DNA from: Nomia melanderi
Lineage: Eukaryota; Arthropoda; Insecta; Hymenoptera; Halictidae
Assembly (NCBI RefSeq): GCF_051020985.1
Contig: NC_135002.1
Span: 1,550,001 to 1,614,000 of the forward strand
Direction: 5' to 3'
DNA length: 64,000 nucleotides
In this document: one piece after another, positions 53,561 through 64,000 of the stretch
Position numbering within the stretch: position 1 is the first letter of the stretch
Layout of the letters: the number at the start of each line of letters is the position of its first letter
Position numbers and translations under genes: made by a program
The notes under the pieces: generated by a model
What the model saw: only the letters and a program-made list of their open reading frames with translations
Told to the model about the DNA's origin: nothing
Databases searched by the model: none

Positions 53561-56500
53561 GTAAAACGATTCGTCAAAAATGTCCCGGTGAGTGAGAAAC
53601 AGGTGAACTGATATGGAATTCCAGGTTCCACAAGTGAAGTCGAGAGCTGCGAATTAATAATACGGCCGTCCCAACGGAAATCGTTTCGTCGGAGATACTT
53701 CCGGGAGATTTATCCGTGTTTCGGCGACGTTAACGTCGTGTAATCTCGGCGGTCGGTTGATCGAGGTGTCCCTTTCACGTCAACCACCTCCGCCCTTCGA
53801 ATAGGCGTCATCCATTTTCGGCCACCGGCCAATTCCCCGAGATTTGACGCACCGCAAATTTCAGATAAAAGATCGGGACAGGGACATCTCCTTTCACGAA
53901 TGATCCTTTCACGATCGAAAGAAGCTTTCACCATGCTTCGAACTTTGTCGCGGTTAGTCTCGACGCGAGGATTTCGATCGGATTCCAAACATTCAAATGA
54001 AAGTGTTCAAGAAAATTATGATTTGGAATGATCGATTTGGAAGTCGATCGAAAAAATTATGGTTTGGAATGATTCGTTGAATTATGAGTTTATTGTTATG
54101 GTAAATTAGACCTTGCATGTTGATTCTGCAACTGCTTGGGAAGCAATTCAAAGTGTAGAAAAAATGTAGAATTATTGAGAACTTAATTATTGAGAATTAT
54201 TGAGAAATTATATGAATTCAAAATACAGAATCGAGTAATAAAGGATAGTTATCGAAAATTTGAGCTTTAACAATAAAACCATAAAAGTTTGATGAAGAAT
54301 CTAGAGCTTCCTTCTGAGTACTTGCAAGTAATACCTCGTTTTGCACTTTTATTCGTCGTTATTGTACATTCTGTTCTCTTTTTACCGAATTATTAATGAT
54401 AACGTAGGTTTATCAAGCAAAGTTGTGAAAGAAATCATAGAACAAGAGGTTAGCAAATCTCCGCCAACGAATAAACCGTCACGAAATGCAGGAAAATGAT
54501 TTTCCGCGGCTTAAACCGCGGACAAGATCGTTCGAAATGGACTATGGCCGAGTTTCACGAGAAAATCGCGCGAGACAACTGTGTGCACGGCGCCATTATT
54601 ATTAGAGGGAAACCTCGCGACTCGCGATACGATGACAAACGATAACATTTCTCTTGATTTTCCTTTCCCGCTCGAGATCCAGTTACGTTGTTTCCCCTTT
54701 GACTTTATTTAATAGCGCATCGTTCAAGATAAGAAGAAGACTGACTTGGAAATGATACTTTCCATTAGCGACGTTGCTTTAGGAATCTCAGTGTCGTCTC
54801 ATGGAAATTTAGCAACTTTTCAAACCACTTTTCCATTCTAGCTGGAAGCTGTTGTGCTTTGAATGACGCACGCGAGCAGAATGGGGAATTCTTGGGTCGT
54901 TAACCATAGGACTGATTTTTTCTCGTTACATCGTGTAACGAATTATATGCTTCGTGCAAAGTTAATGATGATACTGAGAAATCTCTGGTTGAATTTCGGT
55001 TTAATCGAATGTGGCGCGTCTGAACTTTTGAAGAAATGAATTTTGAATTTAGCTTTCTATGTGAAGTTACGAAAATTCATCGAGATCTTCGAGTTACGAG
55101 CATCAATTCAATCGAAATGAATGACATATTTCAATTTTGCTGTAGAATTACCATAATTTAGTAAAATTTCCAAGCTGCGGTCATTGATTCATCTAAACAA
55201 TCACAATTATAAGTTCTCCGTTTCTGCGGTTAATTCGATTTCCCGAATAATTCCGGCGGCAAATTTCAAACGACAGCAGCTCGATAAATCCCGCGACTTC
55301 CCGTCGGATTTCCCCGCAGCGACGTTCCGCGGGAAAACCGTGACACCTGTCCGAGGATGTTTCTGGTTCGAGTATTTCTGATCCTAGGTCGCCTTGCGGT
55401 CTCTTCTTTAATTGCTTCCGAGTCTCTGCTGCCCTCGCTAATCCACGCTGTTGGTTTTTAATTACTTCCGACTTTCAACTCATCGAAACACGTTACATGT
55501 AAGCAACTTCGTTAGCTGACAACGAAACACTGAATTTCTTAATGAAAATAGAATTCTTGAATTCTTGAAAATAGAGGTGAACAGTATTTAAAGAGGATTC
55601 GCACTATTGGTCGCCGGATTTCAATAGAATTATTGTCCGAGTTTCAGCCCGTCCCAAAGTCCACTTTCCCCAGATTCCCCATGCACCCACGCGTTACACG
55701 AGGATTCAATTAGAAACGAGTCTTTGTCGTCGTCTAGATTAAACGGTAACAATACGCGCGGGTAAACGAAACTAATTCCCGACGAGGTTGCCCTCTCTTT
55801 TCGAGGCACGTAGCCACGTCGAGGAGAATTCGCGCGTGTAAAGGCACACGCTGAAACGTGCAGTCGCAGCTACATCGAACAAATTCGACTGGTCGAAGTT
55901 TATCGGGCCGGCAATCGTTTGCACGGTGTCGCGAACGGGCCAATAATCTTCCGCGAGACTGCTTGTTGATGGAAAATTCAAGGCTCCAGGGACTCGAGAG
56001 GGACCCGCTTGGGAAATCGCGCGGAAGAAAAGCGAGCAAAGGTTACGTTTGCGTTTGTCTGTTTGTTCGGTTGTTTGTTCTCGGCCCCGTTTCCGAGGGA
56101 AACCAGACCTATGCGTGTTCCTCGTACTCGCTAGGTGAATTAGACGATGGAAAAATCATTCTTCGAAGGATGATTTCCTCGTTGACCATGTTGCTTTATG
56201 ATTTCCTGCGTTCTACTGGATTTTGTCTAACTGCGTAACGTTGAGCATCGTTTGTTGTTGAATAATTTATTGAATATACTTGAATTAATGTAAAAGCGAT
56301 GTTGCTCTATTGTATGAGTTCTGATTAGTAAATCTAAACAAAATATTAGAATGAAACTGAAACGACTCATTGAGTTCCTAGATATACTGTCGTAGTTTAT
56401 CATTTCTAATAACAATATCTATAGGATTCATTTCATTTTCATTATGTTAAATATAGGATTACTGCCGTCGCAAATATATAACGCTGAGAATATGTTAAAC

Positions 56501-56620
56501 CGATTTCCAAATATTTCCCGATTTTACATTTTTATAGAATAGATAATATTCTTTGTAGTTATCCAAGGATCTACTCGTGTTTCCTATTAAGCTTGTTTCC
56601 ACAGCTTCTGAACATGTTAA
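53561..56620. other. Long non-coding stretch, no gene supported
   Basis: CpG-rich patches at 53650-53990 (92-codon minus frame), 55220-55390 and 55760-56110 (frames of 101 and 126 codons on opposite strands) alternate with AT-rich unique DNA. No recognised domain, RNA gene or repeat. Confidence 0.45.
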
Positions 56621-56794
56621 CAGTAAACCTACCGAGCAGTTAACTTCACTTTCTGAAATTCCTGAGACTTTAATTGATTGATAATTCAGTATACGTGTTA
56701 CTAAATCAATTTCTTGAATAATCTCTTCGAGAAATCTCTGTGATCCCTTTAATAAAAGGAGAAACCAGGAATCATGATTTCGGTTGGTTCAGTG
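56621..56794 (+). mobile_element. Family D TTAA element (174 bp)
   Basis: TTAA at 56617-56620 and 56795-56798. The ends CAGTAAACCTACCG and CGGTTGGTTCAGTG are inverted repeats with two mismatches. The interior differs from the other copies, so this may be a sub-family. Confidence 0.65.
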
Positions 56795-56798
56795 TTAA

Positions 56799-57549
56799 TC
56801 ATTTTTCCTCTGAAATTTTCTTTCTACAGTTAACCGCGTCGGCTCCCGAGTGACTCGATTGTACGAAATAATACGATTGGTGTTTCATCGTTCCGCAGGT
56901 TGTTCGGAAAGAGGAGAAGACACAGACTCCGGAAGATCGAGATCGCAGCTGTTATTCCGCAGACCGGATCCCGACGAGGGTTATTTCGGCTCGATCAGCG
57001 CGGTCTAACCAATTTGAACCGTGCACGGCTAATCAACGCGTTAATTAGATTCCGACGCGAGTTCGCAACTTTCGGGCAGCCCCGAGCGAGCGGATAATCG
57101 AGCGCAACACCTCGGTAAACGGTTCGAGTAACTTTCGACGTCCTCCGGAAATTTTGGACGCCTGGTTTCCTTCCACCGCGACCTTCCTTCTTCGACGACG
57201 CGTCTTTTTCAATTGTTCTCGGCGATATTTTTCGAAATATACTAATAACAAATAATAAAGAATTACTCACTCATAGAAGAGTAACTCCCGACTCAGCCAG
57301 TTCCATTGCGCCGTTCCGCGTTCCCGTTGCACGGTTCCGCAGTCTGCAACAAAGAAACCGGTCTCGGAGAATGGAGTAAGTTTCAGTCGAGTCTCACGCA
57401 ACAGTCATTACGCATCTGCAATTATGCAGCTAGGAGAAACTCGACTGATGTAGGAAGGAGAAGAATCATCCCCTGCGACACGGTTGTTAAGGATTTCGAC
57501 GTTTTGAGACGCAGTGTGCTTTCTCGAGGATTCGATAACGAAGTGTAAC
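56799..57549. other. CpG-rich stretch with a candidate terminal exon
   Basis: Two acceptor-like sites end at 56829 (CTTTCTACAG) and 56898 (CGTTCCGCAG). One frame runs from them to TAA 57006-57008, and AATAAA is at 57254-57259. It is listed as a finding because no family is recognised. Confidence 0.35.
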
Positions 57550-58085
57550 TGCAGCATCCCTAATTTTCACTTGATATTATCAATAACACTTAGTATAATG
57601 AGTCCTTCTTCCTTTCATTCTTTCCTTATGTTTGTACAATATATAATCCTTAAGCTTAATGTCGGTAGCCATGAATCTATGAGAAAGATACAAACATCTT
57701 AAAACAATGGTTAGAAATTTTCTGTATCAGCCCCACTAATTCCACTTGATATTATCAATAACACTTAATATAATGAGTCCTTCTTCTTTTCATTCTTTCC
57801 TTATACTTGTACAATATATAATCCATAAGCTGAATGTCAGTAGCCATCCCCAATCTATGAAAAAGATACAAACATCTTAAAACAAAGGTTAACAATTTTC
57901 TGCAGCAGCCCCAAATTGCTCTCGATATTATTGATAACACTTAATATAATGAGTCCTTTCTTCAATTCTTTCCTTATACTTGTACAATGTATAATCCTTA
58001 AGCTTAATGTCAGTAGCCATCCCCTCTATGAAAAAGATACATCTTAAAACAAATGCTAAAAATTTTCTGGAGCAACCCCACTAAT
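57550..58085. repeat. Tandem array, unit about 176 bp, three copies
   Basis: Unit markers at 57571, 57746 and 57922. Shared words are GATATTATCAATAACACTTA, ATAATGAGTCCTTCTT, TGTACAATATATAATCCTTA and GATACAAACATCTTAAAACA. Confidence 0.9.
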
Positions 58086-59217
58086 TTTAGCTACAAGCTA
58101 CCACTGGTAATAAGATTACAATTACGATTTTCTGTTTTATTGTTTCACTTTAGTTCCAACGGTTCCATTGCTTCCCATTGTTTCCATTTAATAATTATGA
58201 ATATCCCAGCCCGGCGATAACAAATAATTACAGTTACCCTCCTACTAACAGAAATAAATTACCAACTCCCACGTGTTACGACTCGTCGCCCACCTGAACC
58301 GGAAGTGCTGGAACGGTGACTGCTCGTTTGCATCGCGGGGGATGATTTATCGCGAGGACCATGTGCGGCGCCGCGGGACGCCAATTCTTTCTCTACCCCT
58401 GTGTTTCCAAGTGTCTCCCAATGTTTCTCCCCCGGGTTTCGCAAGTTGGCCGAACTTGCCGAGTGGGTGTTTCGGGGAATGACGGAAACGGAAACTTGGA
58501 CGCTCGGGGACCGTGGTGCACCGTGCTCGGAATTAATCTGTTGCCTTGTTTTGATTTTCCTTGCGATTTATGGCTAACCAGGGGGAAAAGATATCGTGCC
58601 TTTGCTAGAAACTTTCAATCGATTTCGGTATTGAGGACTGATAACGGAGAAATTGTATTAGAGTTCGAAAAGTCCTCGCGATTTCTGCAATTTTCGCAGG
58701 TGCTCTTTGACAAAGAAGATTCGATGGCAGTCCTATGTCGAGTCAGACTGGACGTTCTATTCTATTGCAACCTCTACCTGTTTTAACAATTTTTTCTATA
58801 TTTATTTGTAGTATCACAATTGTACCATTTAAAAGTAACATTTCAATGACCTCCAAATGTTCTTGAATAAATGAATAGAGCGTCATATCAAGCTGTAATT
58901 GAATGCACTAACGTCGACGTGAACCTCAAAGTGAGAAACCATACTCTTTTATTATCTATAATATCATTACTATATTATCTATAATATAATATAGTAATGG
59001 TTATTGAGAATTTTTGTAGCGAAAACTTTGAATGACAACTTCCAAAAGAGCAATGACAAACTAATGAAACATTCGAAATGGTTAATTCTGTTACAACTAG
59101 AAACCTAAGAACAAAAGGGGATCATTAAATTCATGGAATCTTCCATTGAGTATTCTAAACAGAACTTTCAAAAAAACCAGTGGCAAACTGCCCAGAATAT
59201 CCAATTCTCCAGTAACA
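58086..59217. other. Non-coding stretch with a small hairpin
   Basis: 58260-58770 is GC-richer with a 141-codon plus frame and no domain. CATTACTATATTAT (58965-58978) and ATAATATAGTAATG (58986-58999) form a perfect 14-bp stem around 7 bases. Confidence 0.5.
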
Positions 59218-62200
59218 AGCCTGAAAGTTTTAGAAAGTTTTATATAGCATTATATGGTTTTATATAGTTTTATATAGTTTTATATAGTTTTATATAGTTT
59301 TATATAGTTTTATATAGTTTTATACAGTTTTATATGGTTTTATGTAGTTTTATAGAGTTTTGTACAGTTTTGTTTAGTTTTATGTAGTTTTATAGAGGTT
59401 TGTATAGTTTTTATAGTTTTATATAGTTTTATATAGTTTTATATAGTTTTATATAGTTTTATATAGTTTTATATAGTTTTGTACAGTTTTGTTTAGTTTT
59501 ATGTAGTTTTATAGAGGTTTGTACAGTTTTGTATAGTTTTATATAGTTTTATATAGTTTTATATGGTTTTATACAGTTTTATAAAGTTTTATATAGTTTT
59601 AAATATTTTTATATAATTTCTTATAGTTTTATAAAGTTTTATATAGTTTTAAATATTTTTATATAATTTCTTATAGTTTTATATAGTTTTATATAGTTTT
59701 ATATAGTTTTATACAGTTTTATATAGTTTTGTATAGTTTTAAATAGTTTTGTATAGTTTTAAATTGTTTTATATAGTTTTATATAGTTTTATATAGTTTT
59801 ATATAGTTTTGTATAGTTTTAAATAGTTTTGTATAGTTTTAAATAGTTTTATATAGTTTTATATGGTTTTATACAGTTTTATATAGTTTTAAATAGTTTT
59901 ATATAGTTTTATAAAGTTTTATATAGTTTTATATAGTTTTATATAGTTTTATATAGTTTTATATAGTTTTATATAGTTTTATGTAGTTTTATACAGTTTT
60001 AGAAAGTTTTAGAAAGTTTTATATAGCATTATATGGTTTTATATAGTTTTATATAGTTTTATATAGTTTTATATAGTTTTATATAGTTTTATATAGTTTT
60101 ATATAGTTTTATATAGTTTTATATAGTTTTATATAGTTTTATATAGTTTTATATGGTTTTATACAGTTTTATAATGTTTTATATAGTTTTATACATTTTT
60201 ATATAATTTTTTATAGTTTTATATAGTTTTATATAGTTTTATATAGTTTTATATAGTTTTATATAGTTTTATATAGTTTTATATGGTTTTATACAGTTTT
60301 ATAAAGTTTTATATAGTTTTACATATTTTTATATAATTTTTTATAGTTTTATATAGTTTTGTGTAGTTTTGTATAGTTTTAAATAGTTTTATATAGTTTT
60401 ATATAGTTTTATATAGTTTCATATAGTTTTATATAGTTTTATATAGTTTTATGTAGTTTTATACAGTTTTAGAAAGTTTTAGAAAGTTTTATATAGCATT
60501 ATATGGTTTTATATAGTTTTATATAGTTTTATATAGTTTTATATAGTTTTATATAGTTTTATGTAGTTTTATACAGTTTTAGAAAGTTTTAGAAAGTTTT
60601 ATATAGCATTATATGGTTTTATATAGTTTTATATAGTTTTATATAGTTTTATATAGTTTTATATAGTTTTATATAGTTTTATATAGTTTTATATAGTTTT
60701 ATATAGTTTTATATAGTTTTATATGGTTTTATACAGTTTTATAATGTTTTATATAGTTTTATACATTTTTATATAATTTTTTATAGTTTTATATAGTTTT
60801 ATATAGTTTTATATAGTTTTATATAGTTTTATATAGTTTTATATAGTTTTATATGGTTTTATACAGTTTTATAAAGTTTTATATAGTTTTACATATTTTT
60901 ATATAATTTTTTATAGTTTTATATAGTTTTGTATAGTTTTGTATAGTTTTAAATAGTTTTATATAGTTTTATATAGTTTTATATAGTTTCATATAGTTTT
61001 ATATAGTTTTATATAGTTTTATATAGTTTTATACTAGTTTTATATAGTTTTGTACAGTTTTGTTTAGTTTTATTTAGTTTTATAGAGGTTTGTATAGTTT
61101 TGTATAGTTTTATATAGTTTTATATAGTTTTATATGGTTTTATACAGTTTTATAAAGTTTTATATAGTTTTAAATATTTTTATATAATTTCTTATAGTTT
61201 TATAAAGTTTTATATAGTTTTATATATTTTTATATATTTTTTTATAGTTTTATATAGTTTTATATAGTTTTATATAGTTTTATATATGTTTATATAGTTT
61301 TATATAGTTTTATATAGTTTTATATAGTTTTATATAGTTTTATATAGTTTTATATAGTTTTATACAGTTTTATATAGTTTTGTATAGTTTTAAATAGTTT
61401 TGTATAGTTTTAAATAGTTTTATATAGTTTTGTATAGTTTTAAATAGTTTTGTATAGTTTTAAATAGTTTTGTATAGTTTTAAATAGTTTTATATAGTTT
61501 TATATAGTTTTATATAGTTTTATATAGTTTTATATAGTTTGAAATAGTTTTATATAGTTTTATATAGTTTTATATAGTTTTATATATGTTTATATAATTT
61601 TATATAGTTTTATATAGTTTTATATAGTTTTATATAGTTTTATATAGTTTTATATAGTTTTATACAGTTTTATATAGTTTTGTATAGTTTTAAATAGTTT
61701 TGTATAGTTTTAAATAGTTTTATATATTTTTATATAATTTTTTATAGTTTTATATAGTTTTATATAGTTTTATATAGTTTTATATAGTTTTATATAGTTT
61801 TATATAGTTTTATATGGTTTTATACAGTTTTATAATGTTTTATATAGTTTTATACATTTTTATATAATTTTTTATAGTTTTATATAGTTTTATATAGTTT
61901 TATATAGTTTTATATGGTTTTATACAGTTTTATAAAGTTTTATATAGTTTTACATATTTTTATATAATTTTTTATAGTTTTATATAGTTTTGTATAGTTT
62001 TGTATAGTTTTAAATAGTTTTATATAGTTTTATATAGTTTTATATAGTTTCATATAGTTTTATATAGTTTTATATAGTTTTATGTAGTTTTATACAGTTT
62101 TAGAAAGTTTTAGAAAGTTTTATATAGCATTATATGGTTTTATATAGTTTTATATAGTTTTATATAGTTTTATATAGTTTTATATAGTTTTATGTAGTTT

Positions 62201-62572
62201 TATACAGTTTTAGAAAGTTTTAGAAAGTTTTATATAGCATTATATGGTTTTATATAGTTTTATATAGTTTTATATAGTTTTATATAGTTTTATATAGTTT
62301 TATATAGTTTTATATAGTTTTATATAGTTTTATATAGTTTTATATAGTTTTATATAGTTTTATATGGTTTTATACAGTTTTATAATGTTTTATATAGTTT
62401 TATACATTTATATATAATTTTTTATAGTTTTATATAGTTTTATATAGTTTTATATAGTTTTATATAGTTTTATATAGTTTTATATAGTTTTATATGGTTT
62501 TATACAGTTTTATAAAGTTTTATATAGTTTTACATATTTTTATATAATTTTTTATAGTTTTATATAGTTTTG
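59218..62572. repeat. Decamer satellite (GTTTTATATA)n, about 335 units
   Basis: About 3.35 kb of almost pure 10-base units, GTTTTATATA on the plus strand and TATATAAAAC on the minus strand. Variants include GTTTTGTATA, GTTTTAAATA, GTTTTATACA and GTTTTATATG. A marker block AGAAAGTTTTAGAAAGTTTT then ATATAGCATTATATGG recurs near 59221, 60001, 60471, 60581, 62101 and 62211, showing a higher-order duplication of about 1.63 kb. It ends in the assembly gap, so the true length is unknown. Confidence 0.98.
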
Positions 62573-62672
62573 NNNNNNNNNNNNNNNNNNNNNNNNNNNN
62601 NNNNNNNNNNNNNNNNNNNNNNNNNNNNNNNNNNNNNNNNNNNNNNNNNNNNNNNNNNNNNNNNNNNNNNNN
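62573..62672. other. Assembly gap (100 N)
   Basis: Exactly 100 N, the usual placeholder for a gap of unknown size. It terminates the decamer satellite; the sequence after it is unique. Confidence 0.99.
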
Positions 62673-63757
62673 CCTGGTTGTGCTGGTTCAATTGGTCACT
62701 TTTGAAATTCAAGCGATCCCTGATCCGCGTCTCGTCTGAGATTGACACGTTCGGTGCCACGTGTACTACATATGGTAAGAAAATGTTTTTAACTATTTCT
62801 ACCGTTGTCGAGACACCTCTTGAAACTTTAACTTAAAATTATCTTCCAGATTTAGTCATATATTCTGAATTCATTTTTTGACTTTTCCCATCATTATAAA
62901 ATCGACTATAGGAAACGTCAAAAATTCAATGGAGAAAAAATAATGAAACTGAGGAAACATTTATAAGTTAAAATTTTAAAGGGTTCGACACAGTAGAAAC
63001 AGCGTTGACACATGGTCAAGAATAACGGTATACAAAGCACCGTAAAGAAACAATATGAAAATATATAAAAATTACCAAGAGCTTGAATATAATTTATTTT
63101 ATTTAAAAAATCAATACAGTCCATAAGGAAAGTGTTACCGAAATTTCCGTGGCACGGAACGTGTTAATCCCCATCGATTCCCATCCGAAGTTTCCCATGA
63201 GGGTGTCGAGGTGCGTCAAGGCTCCTCGAGCAACCCCTACTCACGAGGGTCCTCCGAACACGACACGCGATCGATGTCCGAAACACACCGCTGGTCTTGG
63301 TATTATTATATCGAATAAAGTGATTATTCAGATTACAAGACTGTGTACGGGGGACGGTGCTTTTATTCAATGGAATTTTAGGTACATTGATTGCTGTGGA
63401 GCTGGATGCTGGTTAACGAAGTCCGAGTGCTGGCAAGAGTCATTTTGTTTAAAATAGACGGTTCAACACGTTGAATGCTGAATTTAGTTCTCATTAACTT
63501 CATGTCAGCTGGTATTTATTGTGTATATTGGTGCTATAATAATAATGAGTCCAGTGTGAAAAATAATTGAAAGAGAATATTAAAACAGTCTGAAGTCCAC
63601 GATGTTTGTTGGAGCACTCAACGTGTTAATCTTTAAAAACAAGATTAAAAAAGACGTTTTAGATAATTTCTAATATGGAAAAGGTGATACAAGAAAGCTT
63701 AGCTTTCGAATTTCCTGAAGTTGGTTCATGTGGACAACTTCAAATGAGTCTCCAACG
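62673..63757. other. Region downstream of the TRMT2A-like gene
   Basis: Unique sequence between the gap and the stop codon at 63758. It should include the 3' untranslated region of the minus-strand gene. The 102-codon plus frame at 63149-63457 and its minus counterpart have no recognised domain. Confidence 0.5.
63515..63520 (-). terminator. Possible polyadenylation signal
   Basis: AATAAA on the minus strand, about 240 bases after the TRMT2A-like stop codon. It is the nearest canonical hexamer I noticed. A short hexamer in AT-rich DNA is weak evidence alone. Confidence 0.4.
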
Positions 63758-64000
63758 TTAACTGGAGTCATGGGGCTCTGTATTAGTAACTGGAGTCTCC
63801 AGATCACGCGATTTCATCGCTACGGATAGTCTCTCCAGGCAAAGCAGCAGCTCGCAGTGCTTCGTGTGCGGAAACATGTCGACGGCCACAGCCTTCACTG
63901 GCACTAACGGGTCGCCGACGTACTGCTTCGACGGTGGCCTGGCCAGGTCCACTAAATTCCTCGCGGCAGCTCTCGGATCGCAGGACACGTAGACCAGCCG
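63758..64000 (-). CDS. TRMT2A: C-terminal part of a TRMT2A-like tRNA/RNA (uracil-5-)-methyltransferase (partial, runs off the window)
   Basis: Eighty codons on the minus strand, open from the window edge to TAA 63760-63758. The frame reads RLVYVSCDPRAAARNLVDLA, then the segment KAVAVDMFPHTKHCELLLCL, then ERL and a short polar tail ending EPHDSS. This is the C-terminal half of the catalytic domain of the TrmA/RlmD/TRMT2A family, which uses S-adenosylmethionine to make 5-methyluridine, in TRMT2A at U54 of cytosolic tRNAs. The Cys of VSC (63982-63980) sits where the family has its catalytic nucleophile. The Glu of HCEL (63853-63851) sits at the general-base position. Metazoan homologues I recall read VSCNP, here VSCDP. 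The SAM-binding motifs and RNA-binding N-terminus must lie right of 64000. The family is near certain; the choice of TRMT2A over TRMT2B rests on the AVDMFPHT/ELLL stretch. Confidence 0.9.
   Translation of the reverse strand, partial: RLVYVSCDPRAAARNLVDLARPPSKQYVGDPLVPVKAVAVDMFPHTKHCELLLCLERLSVAMKSRDLETPVTNTEPHDSS

Noticed and set aside
1..64000. Search by eye for tRNA, rRNA and piggyBac transposase genes
   Set aside because: No convincing A-box/B-box pair, rRNA stretch or transposase frame was noticed. A tRNAscan and profile search would be needed to exclude them formally.

Overview
The window looks like nuclear DNA of an insect, most likely a bee or a close relative (aculeate Hymenoptera). 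The reasons are an AT-rich background broken by CpG-rich islands, short exons separated by very long introns, many minisatellites, and one exon that resembles the first coding exon of the hymenopteran prohormone-1 / allatostatin-CCC precursor. It is almost entirely non-coding. Only three coding segments can be supported, and each is a piece of a larger gene. Layout: (1) At about 5.6 kb on the minus strand is a 37-codon exon with a signal peptide, bounded by a clear acceptor and a GTAAGT donor. It resembles prohormone-1/AST-CCC. A strong TATA + initiator pair at 13.6 kb, also on the minus strand, is a candidate promoter for it; the rest of the gene would lie left of base 1. (2) At 37.2-37.8 kb on the plus strand is a TATA + initiator promoter followed by a 48-codon first coding exon. 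That exon has a hydrophobic leader, a Gly-Lys-Arg site and a Tyr/Asp-rich tail, and ends at a GTGAGT donor. It looks like the start of a secreted or neuropeptide-type precursor that I do not recognise. (3) At the right edge on the minus strand is the last coding exon of a TRMT2A-type tRNA/RNA m5U methyltransferase, with its catalytic Cys and Glu visible. The remainder is repeat-dominated. At least five short, transposase-less families sit at TTAA sites. Families A, B and C begin CCCTTTG and end with or near GGG, as piggyBac-type elements do. One copy is nested inside another, and neighbours share TTAA sites. More than 25 tandem arrays have units of 10 to about 240 bp. The largest is a decamer satellite of about 3.35 kb (GTTTTATATA)n at 59.2-62.6 kb, which runs into a 100-N assembly gap. 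Its complementary strand is a continuous array of TATATAAA TATA-box sequences. A 12-base hairpin motif (GGGCTTTCGCCC, or GGGCGAAAGCCC on the other strand) recurs inside otherwise unrelated repeat arrays. A stem-loop of about 156 bp with 66-bp arms sits at 27.5 kb. The three genes do not form a visible pathway. Two appear to be secreted-peptide genes transcribed away from each other, separated by a repeat-rich stretch of about 24 kb. The third is an RNA-modification gene transcribed leftward toward the satellite. No tRNA, rRNA, CRISPR array, transposase or complete gene was found.
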